Shown here: one piece after another, positions 26,232 to 34,639 of the stretch
How the letters are laid out: each line of letters begins with the position of its first letter
Position numbering within the stretch: position 1 is the first letter of the stretch
NCBI RefSeq assembly: GCF_000422785.1
Contig: NZ_AUGS01000005.1
Span: 1-64,000, forward strand
DNA from: Pseudovibrio exalbescens DSM 16456
Lineage (GTDB): Bacteria; Pseudomonadota; Alphaproteobacteria; Rhizobiales; Stappiaceae
Length of the DNA: 64,000 nt
Reading direction: 5' to 3'
Notes under the pieces: generated by a model
Told to the model about the DNA's origin: nothing
Databases searched by the model: none
What the model saw: the letters and a program-made list of their open reading frames with translations, nothing else
Translations under genes and position numbers: made by a program

Positions 26232-27467
26232 ATGAAATTGAAAGCACTTTTGCTTGCAACTGCTGGTGTAGCTGTTGCAGGTTCCGCATCTGCAGCTGAT
26301 CTGCCGGTTGTAGCTGAGCCAGTAGACTACGTACAGGTTTGCGACGCTTACGGCGCAGGCTTCTTCAAGATCCCAGGCAAGGACACCTGCCTGAAGATCG
26401 GTGGTCGTATCCGTACGCAGATTGTTTCCGACAACCTGCAGGACAACGACGACACCACCAAGTACAACGATTACGATGCGATTGCTCGTGGTTACCTGTA
26501 CCTGCACACCATGACTGACACCGAAATCGGTCTGATCCGTACCGTTGCTGAAATGTACAGCGAATGGAACGAAGAAGGTGGCAGCGCAATGAAAGTGGAC
26601 GACGCTTTCATTCAGATCAGCAACAACTTTGCTGACGTTCTGATCGGTCGCGAAGCTTCCATGTTCGACGGTTTCACCGGCGCGGTTGATATCGGCGTTG
26701 TTGATCGTAACTTCTCTGACCAGGGCACCCTGCAGTTCTCCTTGACCAAGTCTCTGGGCAACGGCGTTACCGCTGGCGTATCCGTTGAAGATTCGTCTTA
26801 CCGTGACGGCGACAAGAACTCCATCGACTTCGTTGGTAAGATCGGCATTTCTCAGGGTTGGGGTTCCTTCTCTGTTGCTGGTGCAACCCATGCGATTGCG
26901 GATGAAGCTTCCGTGCGTGATCGCTTCGGCAATGCAGTCGTTGTTGGTAGTGATGAATTCACCCTCGAGAAAGACAGCAGCACCGGTTATGCTGTTCGCG
27001 GTACGGCAACGATCAATCTGGACATGATTGCTCCAGGTGATGCATTCGTATTCCAGGCTACCTATGCAGACTCTGCATCCAGCTACCTGAACGCTTCTAT
27101 CGACAGCGGCTTTGCTGGTGACCTTGCAGCTGGTGGTGTCTCGATTGACAACGGCATGTTGGATGTCATTGGCGCAAAGGGTTACTCCCTCGTCGCAGCA
27201 TTCAGCCACTACTGGACTCCAGAAATCGCCACCACCATTGATGGTTCCTGGATGAGCCTGGAAGCTGACTACGACAAGGGTGGTTTTGCGGTTGACGCTG
27301 ACCTAGACCGTTGGGCTGTTGATGCTTCCATCGGTTGGTACCCGGTTTCCGGCATGGTTATCGCTCTGGATGCTGGTTTCGCCAACACCGAGTATGATCC
27401 GGCTGGCGCTGACTCTGTAGACTTCGACGAAGCCAAGGTTGGTGCACGTGTTCAGTACACGTTCTAA
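26232..27467 (+). CDS. Porin 3 of six (Omp2/RopA family)
   Basis: This 411-residue porin has signal peptide MKLKALLLATAGVAVAGSASA, the DYVQVCDAYGAGFF start, DTCLKIGGRIRT and a VQYTF end. It is the longest of the array because of larger loops, one after ATHAIADEAS and one around DLAAGGVSIDNG. Its first 189 bases differ from those of porin 4 by a single base, although the rest of the genes are clearly different, which points to recent gene conversion or duplication of the 5' part. Restricted codon use suggests high expression. It carries a copy of the shared leader repeat and its own terminator. Confidence 0.95.
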   Translation: MKLKALLLATAGVAVAGSASAADLPVVAEPVDYVQVCDAYGAGFFKIPGKDTCLKIGGRIRTQIVSDNLQDNDDTTKYNDYDAIARGYLYLHTMTDTEIGLIRTVAEMYSEWNEEGGSAMKVDDAFIQISNNFADVLIGREASMFDGFTGAVDIGVVDRNFSDQGTLQFSLTKSLGNGVTAGVSVEDSSYRDGDKNSIDFVGKIGISQGWGSFSVAGATHAIADEASVRDRFGNAVVVGSDEFTLEKDSSTGYAVRGTATINLDMIAPGDAFVFQATYADSASSYLNASIDSGFAGDLAAGGVSIDNGMLDVIGAKGYSLVAAFSHYWTPEIATTIDGSWMSLEADYDKGGFAVDADLDRWAVDASIGWYPVSGMVIALDAGFANTEYDPAGADSVDFDEAKVGARVQYTF

Positions 27468-27494
27468 TCTGGTCTAATCGACTGATTGATAAGG

Positions 27495-27525
27495 CGGGGG
27501 TGCTTCGGCGCCCCCGTTTTTGTTT
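27495..27525 (+). terminator. Terminator of porin 3
   Basis: CGGGGGTGC at 27495-27503 pairs with GCGCCCCCG at 27508-27516 around a TTCG loop, followed by T5-G-T5. Confidence 0.92.
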
Positions 27526-28138
27526 TTGCAGTAGTGCAAATCACCCAGCTAAGGGGTTCTAACTCCACAAACGCCGCGGGAACTATTCAATTTCGGTGGG
27601 GTTTATTTCCACAATACCAAATAGAGTGAGTTTTCTCGGGCTCAGGTTTTTTATTGACCTGCGGTGTGGGGATCAGGCTCTGCCAACTCCTGATTTCAAT
27701 GCCGTATAGGTCACCGCTAATTCTATAAAATATATAATCAAAACAATAGGATATACTGAATATTTGGCGTGTGGGCAGCCCGGCGCTGCGGCAACTATTT
27801 CCTAGGGGTTCATACGCAGATGCCTGGCGGTTTTGATTAGGCAATTGCGCCAGCAAGCAACCGGACCGCGCTCATGGGTTGTGTCCTAAATGACACAGCA
27901 ATTACCCCTTTGTTTTTCAATAGATATAAATTCGCAATTACAACCTTGAAGGGATCGCCGCCGTGATGCATCAACAGTGGCGTTGTCGCGGCAGGCGAAC
28001 AGGATCATTTCACCGGGGGCGGTGAGGGGCACGATCCCGCCAGCGCGATAGCAGGGGTTCGAGAAAGATGAAGGCTGCTCCAACCAGCTTTCAAACCACT
28101 TTCTCTCAACAAATAGAGACTGATAGAGGTCAGGACAC
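27526..28138. other. Spacer between porins 3 and 4
   Basis: About 610 bp, no supported gene. It holds an element (about 27963-28052) that begins GATGCATCAACAGTGG and is followed by a GC-rich stretch. A similar arrangement occurs before porin 5. The last 22 bases match the shared leader. Confidence 0.45.
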
Positions 28139-29284
28139 ATGAAATTGAAAGCACTTTTGCTTGCAACTGCTGGTGTAGCTGTTGCAGGTTCCGCATCTGC
28201 AGCTGATCTGCCGGTTGTAGCTGAGCCAGTAGACTACGTACAGGTTTGCGACGCTTACGGCGCAGGCTTCTTCAAGATCCCGGGCAAGGACACCTGCCTG
28301 AAGATCGGTGGTCGTATCCGTACGCAGTTTGCTACAGACAACCTGCAGGATAACGAAGGTGACAAGTACGAAGATTACTCTGCATATGCAAAGGGTTATC
28401 TGTACCTGACGTCCATGACCGACACCGAAATCGGTCTGATCAAGACTTACACCGAGTTCAACAGCAAGTGGGACCAGGCGGGTTCAGGCAAGGTTGAAGC
28501 TGGTTCTGCTTACCTGCAGATCGGTGCTAGCTATGCCGACATCCTCATCGGTCGTACGACTTCTCAGTTTGACGGTTTCACCGGTGCAGTTGACGCGGGC
28601 ATCATCACCCGTAACTGGTCTGATAAGTCCACCCTGCAGTTCGCACTTGCCAAGTCTTTCGGCAATGGTGTGACGGCTGCGATCTCGGCAGAAGACTCTT
28701 CCTACCGTGATGGCGACACCAACTCTGCTGACTACGTCGGTAAGGTCGGTATTGCTCAGGGTTGGGGTTCCTTCGAAGTTGCTGCAGCTCTTCACGACAC
28801 CGTTGAAGGCGCTGAAGACAACTACGGTTATGCCGTACGCGGTACAGCAACCATCAACCTGGACATGATCGCAGAAGGCGACGCGTTTGTATTCCAGGCT
28901 GCTTACGCTGACTCCGCTACTCATTACCTCGGTGCAAACGAAGTGCTGAAGGGTCTCGTTACTGGGTATGACGACGCTGAGCAACTGGATGCAGAAGGCG
29001 TAAAGGGCTTCGGTCTTGGCGCTGGTTTCACCCACTTCTGGACATCTGAAGTTGCGACTTCCATCGACGGTTCTTACCTGTCTCTGGAATCTGACCTGGC
29101 ATCCGGCAACTACGACATCGACCGTTGGGCAATCGACGCTTCTATCGGTTGGTACCCGGTTTCCGGCATGGTTATCGCGCTTGACGGTGGCTTTGCTAAC
29201 ACCGAATACGATGCAGCTGGTACTAACAACGACGTTGACTTCGACGACGCCAAGATCGGTGCTCGTGTACAGTACACGTTCTAA
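28139..29284 (+). CDS. Porin 4 of six (Omp2/RopA family), mosaic of porins 3 and 2
   Basis: This 381-residue porin has the same signal peptide and first 63 residues as porin 3 (one silent base change), after which it follows porin 2 more closely: YTEFNS, SADYVGK, AQGWGS, VAAALHDTV, NYGYAVRG. The terminator too is that of porin 2. Loops near EVLKGLVTGYDDAEQ and LESDLASGN are its own. It ends in VQYTF. The pattern suggests assembly by recombination among neighbouring copies. Codon use is that of a highly expressed gene. The upstream leader is only 22 bases of the shared repeat, so transcription may be controlled differently from porins 2 and 3. Confidence 0.95.
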   Translation: MKLKALLLATAGVAVAGSASAADLPVVAEPVDYVQVCDAYGAGFFKIPGKDTCLKIGGRIRTQFATDNLQDNEGDKYEDYSAYAKGYLYLTSMTDTEIGLIKTYTEFNSKWDQAGSGKVEAGSAYLQIGASYADILIGRTTSQFDGFTGAVDAGIITRNWSDKSTLQFALAKSFGNGVTAAISAEDSSYRDGDTNSADYVGKVGIAQGWGSFEVAAALHDTVEGAEDNYGYAVRGTATINLDMIAEGDAFVFQAAYADSATHYLGANEVLKGLVTGYDDAEQLDAEGVKGFGLGAGFTHFWTSEVATSIDGSYLSLESDLASGNYDIDRWAIDASIGWYPVSGMVIALDGGFANTEYDAAGTNNDVDFDDAKIGARVQYTF

Positions 29285-29310
29285 TCTGGTTTAATTACCC
29301 GATTAAAGAG

Positions 29311-29342
29311 GCGAGGGCGCTCCGGCGCTCTCGCTTTTTTTT
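29311..29342 (+). terminator. Terminator of porin 4
   Basis: GCGAGGGCGC at 29311-29320 pairs with GCGCTCTCGC, followed by a run of eight T. It is identical in stem and loop to the terminator of porin 2. Confidence 0.92.
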
Positions 29343-30240
29343 GTGTCTTATGGTGCTGCGAGAGCTCAAGGACGGCCCAGTGGGCACGAGCGGTGTATCA
29401 CACAGGACCTCCACGCCTTTTTAGGAGCAATGAGACAGGCTCCATAAGAGGCATAGCTGCCCTCAGCAAGCCGCCCCAGAGGTTAAGCGCTGCCTGAGTG
29501 TTCGCATGGCTCTAGCTGTATACTGAGCCTGCTTTTTCTCAGGCTATCTTGGTTCTTCCAGCCAAGCCAAGTGCTCGTGAGTGCCGGTGCGGCGAGGCTG
29601 ATCATACAAGCTTTATGGGCTTGTTTGCTCTCGTGACGATCTCAGTTGGCGCGGCAGGGCGGCGGCTGTGTATGCGCTAGAGCGACCGTGGATACAGCAA
29701 AGCAATCCCTCCTATTTGCCTGACTTTTATCAACAATGCTGAAATCAAGGGAGAGTCTCCGCGGCGCATCTCAAATGCAACTCGAATGTGTTGATGGACA
29801 CTTAATGTATTTTGCATTCAGATATATCAGCATGCATTAATCAGATATATTAGGTATTTGTAATTTTTATATAAAATCGATTGTATATCACATATGATTT
29901 TGTAATACGTAAATATGCTAATGACGCAGAGAAAAATGTGATATGCGCATGTAATTACGTTGATGAAATTCCTATTGAATATTACTTGTTGCTTTTTTGT
30001 TACATGGTTTTCGATGGAATAAGCGAATATCGATTTTAATGATGTAAATATTTGCAATGTAAATCTTGCTGATGCATCACAGTGGAGCCGGCGCCGAAGA
30101 GCGCGAGCAAGTCGCCAGGGGTGGTGACGGGGCACGTCTCGTAGATCGGGCTGCGCTGGCAAGTGTCTGAGAACGAGTGTTTTTCTTGTTTCAAACACTT
30201 CACTAATTCATCAAATAGAGACTTTTTGAGGTCGGGTATA
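29343..30240. other. Long spacer between porins 4 and 5
   Basis: Nearly 900 bp without a supported gene. The first half is GC-rich, the part from 29790 to 30060 is very AT-rich with repeated CAGATATAT (29819 and 29841) and may hold promoters or bind nucleoid proteins. The part from about 30069 (GATGCATCACAGTGG) resembles an element before porin 4. ATAGAGAC near 30217 recalls the shared leader. Confidence 0.45.
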
Positions 30241-31434
30241 ATGAAATTGAAAGCACTTATGCTTGCAACCGCTGGCGCAGCCGTTGCAACTTCCGCTTCG
30301 GCAGCTGATCTGCCAGTTGTTGCCGAGCCAGTAGACTACGTACAGGTTTGCGACGCCTATGGCGCAGGCTTCTTCAAGATCCCGGGCAAGGACACTTGCC
30401 TGAAGATCGGTGGTCGTATTCGTACGCAGATCGTTTCCGACAACCTGAACGACAACGACGATACTACCAAGTACGAAGATTATTCTGCCTATGCGCGGGG
30501 CTATTTGTACCTGACATCCATGACCGACACCGAAATCGGTCTCATCCGCACCGTAACCGAGTTCAATGGCACTTGGGATCAAAAGGCTGGCAGCAGCGTT
30601 GGTGTTGATGATGTTTATCTGCAAATCTCGGGTAACACCGCTGACATTTTGATCGGTCGTGAGAGCTCCATTTTTGACGGCTTTACAGGTGCCGTCGACA
30701 TGGGGATCATTGACCGCAACCTGTCGGACAAGTCAACGCTTCAGGTAACCTTGATGAAGTCGTTCGGCAATGGCGTTTCCGCAGCCTTGTCTGTTGAAGA
30801 TTCATCTTACCGTGCTGGTGACAAGAATTCCGCCAACTTCGTCGGTATGCTTGGCATTTCACAGGGTTGGGGTTCTTTTGAAGTCGCTGGTGCTTTGCAC
30901 AATCCAATTGATAACGGTGCCTTCGGAATCCCCGGTGGAGCTGGTGTTGCCGGTAAGGCTGAAAATGACTACGGATATGCAGTTCGTGGTACCGCGACCT
31001 TCAATCTGGATATGATCGCTCCGGGCGACGCCTTTGTCTTCCAGGCAGCATATGCGGATTCCGCAGCTTCCTACTTGAACGCCAACGCGGATGACTTTGG
31101 TTTCGTTGATGTAAACGGTAAAAAAGCCGGCGCAGCGTTCCTTGATATGCTTGGGGCCAAGGGTTACGCCCTCGGCGCTGGTTTCAGCCACTACTGGACC
31201 CCTGAAATCGCCACCTCCATTGATGGTTCCTACGCCAGCTTGACATCTGATTTCCTCGGCAGTGACATTGATTGGGATCGTTGGGCCGTGGATGCGTCCA
31301 TCGGTTGGTATCCGGTTTCCGGTATGGTCGTAGCTTTGGAAGCTGGGTTCGCCAATAGCGATCTAGAGGTCGATGGAGACTCTGTAGACTTCGACGAAGC
31401 CAAAGTTGGTGCTCGTGTTCAGTACACCTTCTAA
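30241..31434 (+). CDS. Porin 5 of six (Omp2/RopA family)
   Basis: This 397-residue porin starts at ATG 30241; the frame is open 78 bases further upstream, but the signal peptide MKLKALMLATAGAAVATSASA and the GAGGTCGGG ribosome binding site fix the start. It has the usual PVDYVQVCDAYGAGFF, DTCLKIGGRIRT and VQYTF segments. Its N-terminal 75 residues are close to porins 2 to 4, while a glycine-rich loop (GIPGGAGVAG) and the FVDVNGKK loop are specific to it. Its codon use is less restricted than in porins 2 to 4, so expression is probably lower or conditional. Confidence 0.94.
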   Translation: MKLKALMLATAGAAVATSASAADLPVVAEPVDYVQVCDAYGAGFFKIPGKDTCLKIGGRIRTQIVSDNLNDNDDTTKYEDYSAYARGYLYLTSMTDTEIGLIRTVTEFNGTWDQKAGSSVGVDDVYLQISGNTADILIGRESSIFDGFTGAVDMGIIDRNLSDKSTLQVTLMKSFGNGVSAALSVEDSSYRAGDKNSANFVGMLGISQGWGSFEVAGALHNPIDNGAFGIPGGAGVAGKAENDYGYAVRGTATFNLDMIAPGDAFVFQAAYADSAASYLNANADDFGFVDVNGKKAGAAFLDMLGAKGYALGAGFSHYWTPEIATSIDGSYASLTSDFLGSDIDWDRWAVDASIGWYPVSGMVVALEAGFANSDLEVDGDSVDFDEAKVGARVQYTF

Positions 31435-31451
31435 GGTTGCCTGAAGATTTT

Positions 31452-31477
31452 CCGGGGGCTGTGTGGCCCCCGGTTTT
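31452..31477 (+). terminator. Terminator of porin 5
   Basis: CCGGGGGC at 31452-31459 pairs with GCCCCCGG at 31466-31473, followed by TTTT. Confidence 0.85.
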
Positions 31478-32325
31478 CCCCGGTGCACATGCCCAAAGGG
31501 GATCAGCCCTTTTCATAAGACCTGGTGGTAGTCACCCAGACTTTTTGAGAATGGCTTCGGGCCAAACTGAAAAATATCATGAGTTCGTGACGTATGGCAC
31601 AGATCCGGTTCATGATTTGGCCCTATTACCTTGTATAGCTCTTCTGATTGGAAATTCGTGTCCTGACCTTCCAATCAGTCTCTAAGCCCGGTGGTTCCAA
31701 CCCACCGGGCTTCCCCTGTTCCCGCAGGGGCCTGTACCCCGCAGGAGCATAGAGACCTAGAGCCCGGCTATTTCTGCCAGCGGCCCTCCAGCCGCAGGTA
31801 TTTGATCTGTCAAATGACGCCCCGCGGTGCAATGCCTTCGACAGGTTCAGCGCGTTTCACGCCAACGCGATCTGTTTTGTGGGCGCTCCGGCCGTTCTTT
31901 AGCTTCACGCAGTCGCATGAACGGACCATAACCCCCCCAAAAAACTGTGCCAGCCTTTTCCGCGGACCTATCGCATCTACCGCACGTTCTCTTGGCTTGC
32001 TGCCATATTCAGCCTGAAAAACAGACTGATTTCCAATCCGCTCCTTGAGCTTCTACCCGTGGTATTTGACCTACTGTAGTTTCTAGCTCTCAACGACTGG
32101 GGCTCATTTCTTTCCCCTCTGTAATGCTGCCGGTCTATTTCACCCCTTAGAGCATGGAATTGTTCGAACTGCGCATCCGCGTAATTGTCAATGCAATCGC
32201 TACTGAGTGATTTTAGTCAGTCAATTCAAGTTTGATGTATTTGGCTGCTGGTGAGAGGCGGGGCACTCTATCGCCGTGTCCATTAGGAGTCTCGCCAGCG
32301 GAAGCAGACAGAAGTGGGGCACTGC
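31478..32325. other. Long structured spacer between porins 5 and 6
   Basis: About 850 bp with no supported gene. Three hairpins lie close together at 31644-31730 (listed separately). The rest is moderately GC-rich with no repeats that I could see, apart from ACTGATTTCCAATC near 32028, which resembles an arm of the first hairpin. Confidence 0.45.
31644..31730. repeat. Cluster of three perfect hairpins
   Basis: CTGATTGGAA (31644-31653) pairs with TTCCAATCAG (31669-31678). GCCCGGTGG (31686-31694) pairs with CCACCGGGC (31702-31710). CCCCTG (31713-31718) pairs with CAGGGG (31725-31730). The three follow one another with almost no gap, which suggests a structured RNA, a REP-like element or the remains of a mobile element rather than a simple terminator. 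Confidence 0.55.
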
Positions 32326-33522
32326 ATGTTACGTGGAACGATTTTTCTGCCGTTGGCGGTGATGGCTGTAACCGGCGCTGATGTGCGGGCAGCAGACTTG
32401 CCGTGGGACGCGCCGGCGCAGGTTGAGCCGGTTTCCTATGTTCAGATTTGTGATCAGTATGGCGCGGGATATTTCGTGCTGCCGGGTACGGACACCTGCT
32501 TGCGTGTGTCCGGGCGGGTTCGTGCGGATGTACAATTCATGAATTTCGGTAGCGCGCCCAGCAACTGGTCTGAGCGGGACGAAAATGATGTGCGTTTCCG
32601 TGCACGTGGCTATGTTTATCTGGATGCGTTTACGGAGACGGAGTTCGGTCTGTTGCGGGCGTACAGTGAAACCACGTTCACATCAGACAGCGATACTGTG
32701 CGGGATGCCGATACGTCCAGCGATACGGTGGTGGAGCTGGAAACCGCCTATATTCAGTGGGGTGGATTGACTGTGGGGCGCACCCAGTCGTTCTTTGATT
32801 TCTTTACAGGTGCAACCTACGGCTCGGTGGCCCGTAACCTTTCGGACGACAAGGTTTGGGTGGCCGCCTATACCGGGTCTCTCGGGGGACCCCTGTCGTT
32901 TTCCATCGCTGCGGAAGACATTTCCGAGCGTGTAAACGGCACTTTTGATGCTGTCACCACCACAGATGGCGCTGGTGGAAATCGCTGGCCTGCAGGTGTG
33001 GTGGCCTTGCGCGCGGCGCAAAGCTGGGGCACGGCGCAGGTCTCCGCTGCTGTTCAAGAGGCGCGTCCCTTGTCTGCTGCCGCGCAAAGCGAGGTTGGTT
33101 TGGCGTTTGGCGCAGGTGTTTTGTTCAACCTGCCCATGTTGGCTGAGGGAGATGCGCTGGCTCTGCAGGTCCAATATGCGGAGGCTGCGCTCTCCTATAT
33201 TGGCGCGACGGATGTTTTCGACAGCTACTATGACGGCACAAGAACCCGCAAGACCACGGGCTGGGCCGTTTCCGGTGGCTTTACCCATTACTTTACCCCC
33301 ACCATCCGAGCCGACTTTGACGCCAGCTATGCGGATGTCGATACGCCGCGCGGTGCGCCGGATCAGGACTACCGGCGCTATGCGCTGGATATGGATGTGG
33401 CCTGGACGCCAGTGCAGGGCCTCGAATTCGGCGTGGATGTTGGGTACGCCAACAAGAACCCCGACAATGAAAAAGTCTCGGAAGAGGCAAGTGCCATTCT
33501 TCGGGCGCAGCGCACCTTTTAA
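32326..33522 (+). CDS. Porin 6 of six, divergent (Omp2/RopA family)
   Basis: This 398-residue porin starts at ATG 32326. It keeps the family layout, with signal peptide ending VRA-ADLP, PVSYVQICDQYGAGYF, DTCLRVSGRVRA and an aromatic C-terminus (RTF), but differs throughout from porins 1 to 5 and lacks their restricted codon choice and shared leader. It is probably an old paralogue with a different substrate or condition of use. Both Cys of the CDQYG and DTC segments are kept, so the loop disulphide seems general. It ends next to a terminator shared with the convergent hydrolase gene. Confidence 0.92.
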   Translation: MLRGTIFLPLAVMAVTGADVRAADLPWDAPAQVEPVSYVQICDQYGAGYFVLPGTDTCLRVSGRVRADVQFMNFGSAPSNWSERDENDVRFRARGYVYLDAFTETEFGLLRAYSETTFTSDSDTVRDADTSSDTVVELETAYIQWGGLTVGRTQSFFDFFTGATYGSVARNLSDDKVWVAAYTGSLGGPLSFSIAAEDISERVNGTFDAVTTTDGAGGNRWPAGVVALRAAQSWGTAQVSAAVQEARPLSAAAQSEVGLAFGAGVLFNLPMLAEGDALALQVQYAEAALSYIGATDVFDSYYDGTRTRKTTGWAVSGGFTHYFTPTIRADFDASYADVDTPRGAPDQDYRRYALDMDVAWTPVQGLEFGVDVGYANKNPDNEKVSEEASAILRAQRTF

Positions 33523-33558
33523 GGTAGTGCGTAGGGTGCGTGAGGCCTGAGGGCTTCA

Positions 33559-33587
33559 AAGGGGCCGGGAAACTGGCCCCTCTTTTT
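33559..33587. terminator. Terminator between porin 6 and the convergent hydrolase gene
   Basis: GGGGCC at 33561-33566 pairs with GGCCCC at 33575-33580, followed by TCTTTTT on the plus strand. A-rich bases on the left give some function on the minus strand. Confidence 0.75.
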
Positions 33588-34530
33588 ATTGGGGGGTCGC
33601 CTTGTCCGCGGATGCCGGAGCCGCGGTCTCCTCGTTGACGGTCTGGAGAAACCGCAGGATCCGTTCTTGCACCGCAGTGCCCCAGAGAAGGGGAGCATGC
33701 CCTTCAAAGGCGACAGTATGCAGGTCCATTTCCGGATGACGCTCCTGCATGGCGTTGGCGGTCTTCTCGCTGAGCAAGGGTGAATTGGCACCTCGGATCA
33801 AGAGGTGAGGCTTTCCTTTTAGCGCATCGAAAAACGACCACATTGCCTGCGGGGTGGGGAGCACGGCATCCTTTACGGCATGGCGCAGATTAGGGTCGTA
33901 CGACAAGCGCACCCCCTCCGCAGTTTCCTCATAGGTTTGGGCCGCTGCATCCAGCCAATCCTGCTCAGTCATCGCGGTAAATGTCTTTTGCTGCTGGGCC
34001 TTCAAACGTGCGGCTGCTTGAGGCCAGGAGGAAGCCGTCATGTGCCGACCTATGGTCTCGCTGATCACCTTTAGGTGGTCGTGGGCCAGTTCGGGGCCAA
34101 TATCATTTAAAATGACGGCACGCACCCGATCCGGCTGTGTGGCTGCCAGTCCGACGCCATGCAATCCGCCACGCGAGGTGCCCAAAACCACATAACGCTC
34201 AATGCCAAGGGCGCTGAGGCCATCTTCAATGTCCTGCGCTTCCTGAGCCATGTTGTAGGTGGTGGGATCATCAGCATAGCCGGACAGGCCGCGCCCGCGA
34301 TAGTCCATGGCGATGACATGATGTCCGGCTGCATGAAGTCGGCAGGCGAGACGATAAAAATCCCGGCTGTTGCGGGTCAGGCCCGGCAGGCACAAAACAG
34401 GGTAGCACCCCTCTGATCGATTGCCCCAAAGATGGGCGGAGAGGGACAGACCATCCCGTGCCGTCCACTTGAAGGGACGAGCCCCTTCAACGGTGAGAAT
34501 GGTGCGGTCAAGATGTGCATGGGTTAGCAT
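33586..34530 (-). CDS. Alpha/beta hydrolase
   Basis: This 314-residue cytoplasmic protein has the alpha/beta hydrolase fold: oxyanion region LCLPGLTRNS, the nucleophile elbow GTSRGG, and a C-terminal FEGHAPLL with the catalytic His. The third member, usually an Asp in a SDLL-type segment after strand 6, is not obvious; this protein has NSPLL there, so the acid may come from elsewhere. The ATG at 34530 is chosen because GGAGGAG lies just upstream on the minus strand. The gene stands alone, convergent with porin 6. Substrate is unknown; small ester or epoxide hydrolysis are both possible. Confidence 0.85.
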   Translation of the reverse strand: MLTHAHLDRTILTVEGARPFKWTARDGLSLSAHLWGNRSEGCYPVLCLPGLTRNSRDFYRLACRLHAAGHHVIAMDYRGRGLSGYADDPTTYNMAQEAQDIEDGLSALGIERYVVLGTSRGGLHGVGLAATQPDRVRAVILNDIGPELAHDHLKVISETIGRHMTASSWPQAAARLKAQQQKTFTAMTEQDWLDAAAQTYEETAEGVRLSYDPNLRHAVKDAVLPTPQAMWSFFDALKGKPHLLIRGANSPLLSEKTANAMQERHPEMDLHTVAFEGHAPLLWGTAVQERILRFLQTVNEETAAPASADKATPQ

Positions 34531-34639
34531 GGCTCCTCCGGTCACCGGCGTCCTGACGGGTGAAAGAAAGGCTACACCCTAAACAATGCCAGTGTGATGA
34601 CCCAGAGTATACAAAACCCTGCAAAAAAGCGCAGCGTGC

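Noticed and set aside
29827-30198. 123-codon minus-strand frame before porin 5
   Set aside because: It follows from AT-rich DNA, with long Ile/Tyr/Phe text and no start signals.
31620-31832. Possible tmRNA or RNase P RNA in the porin 5-6 spacer
   Set aside because: The hairpins recall a tRNA-like fold, but there is no CCA end, no tag-peptide frame and no RNase P core motif.
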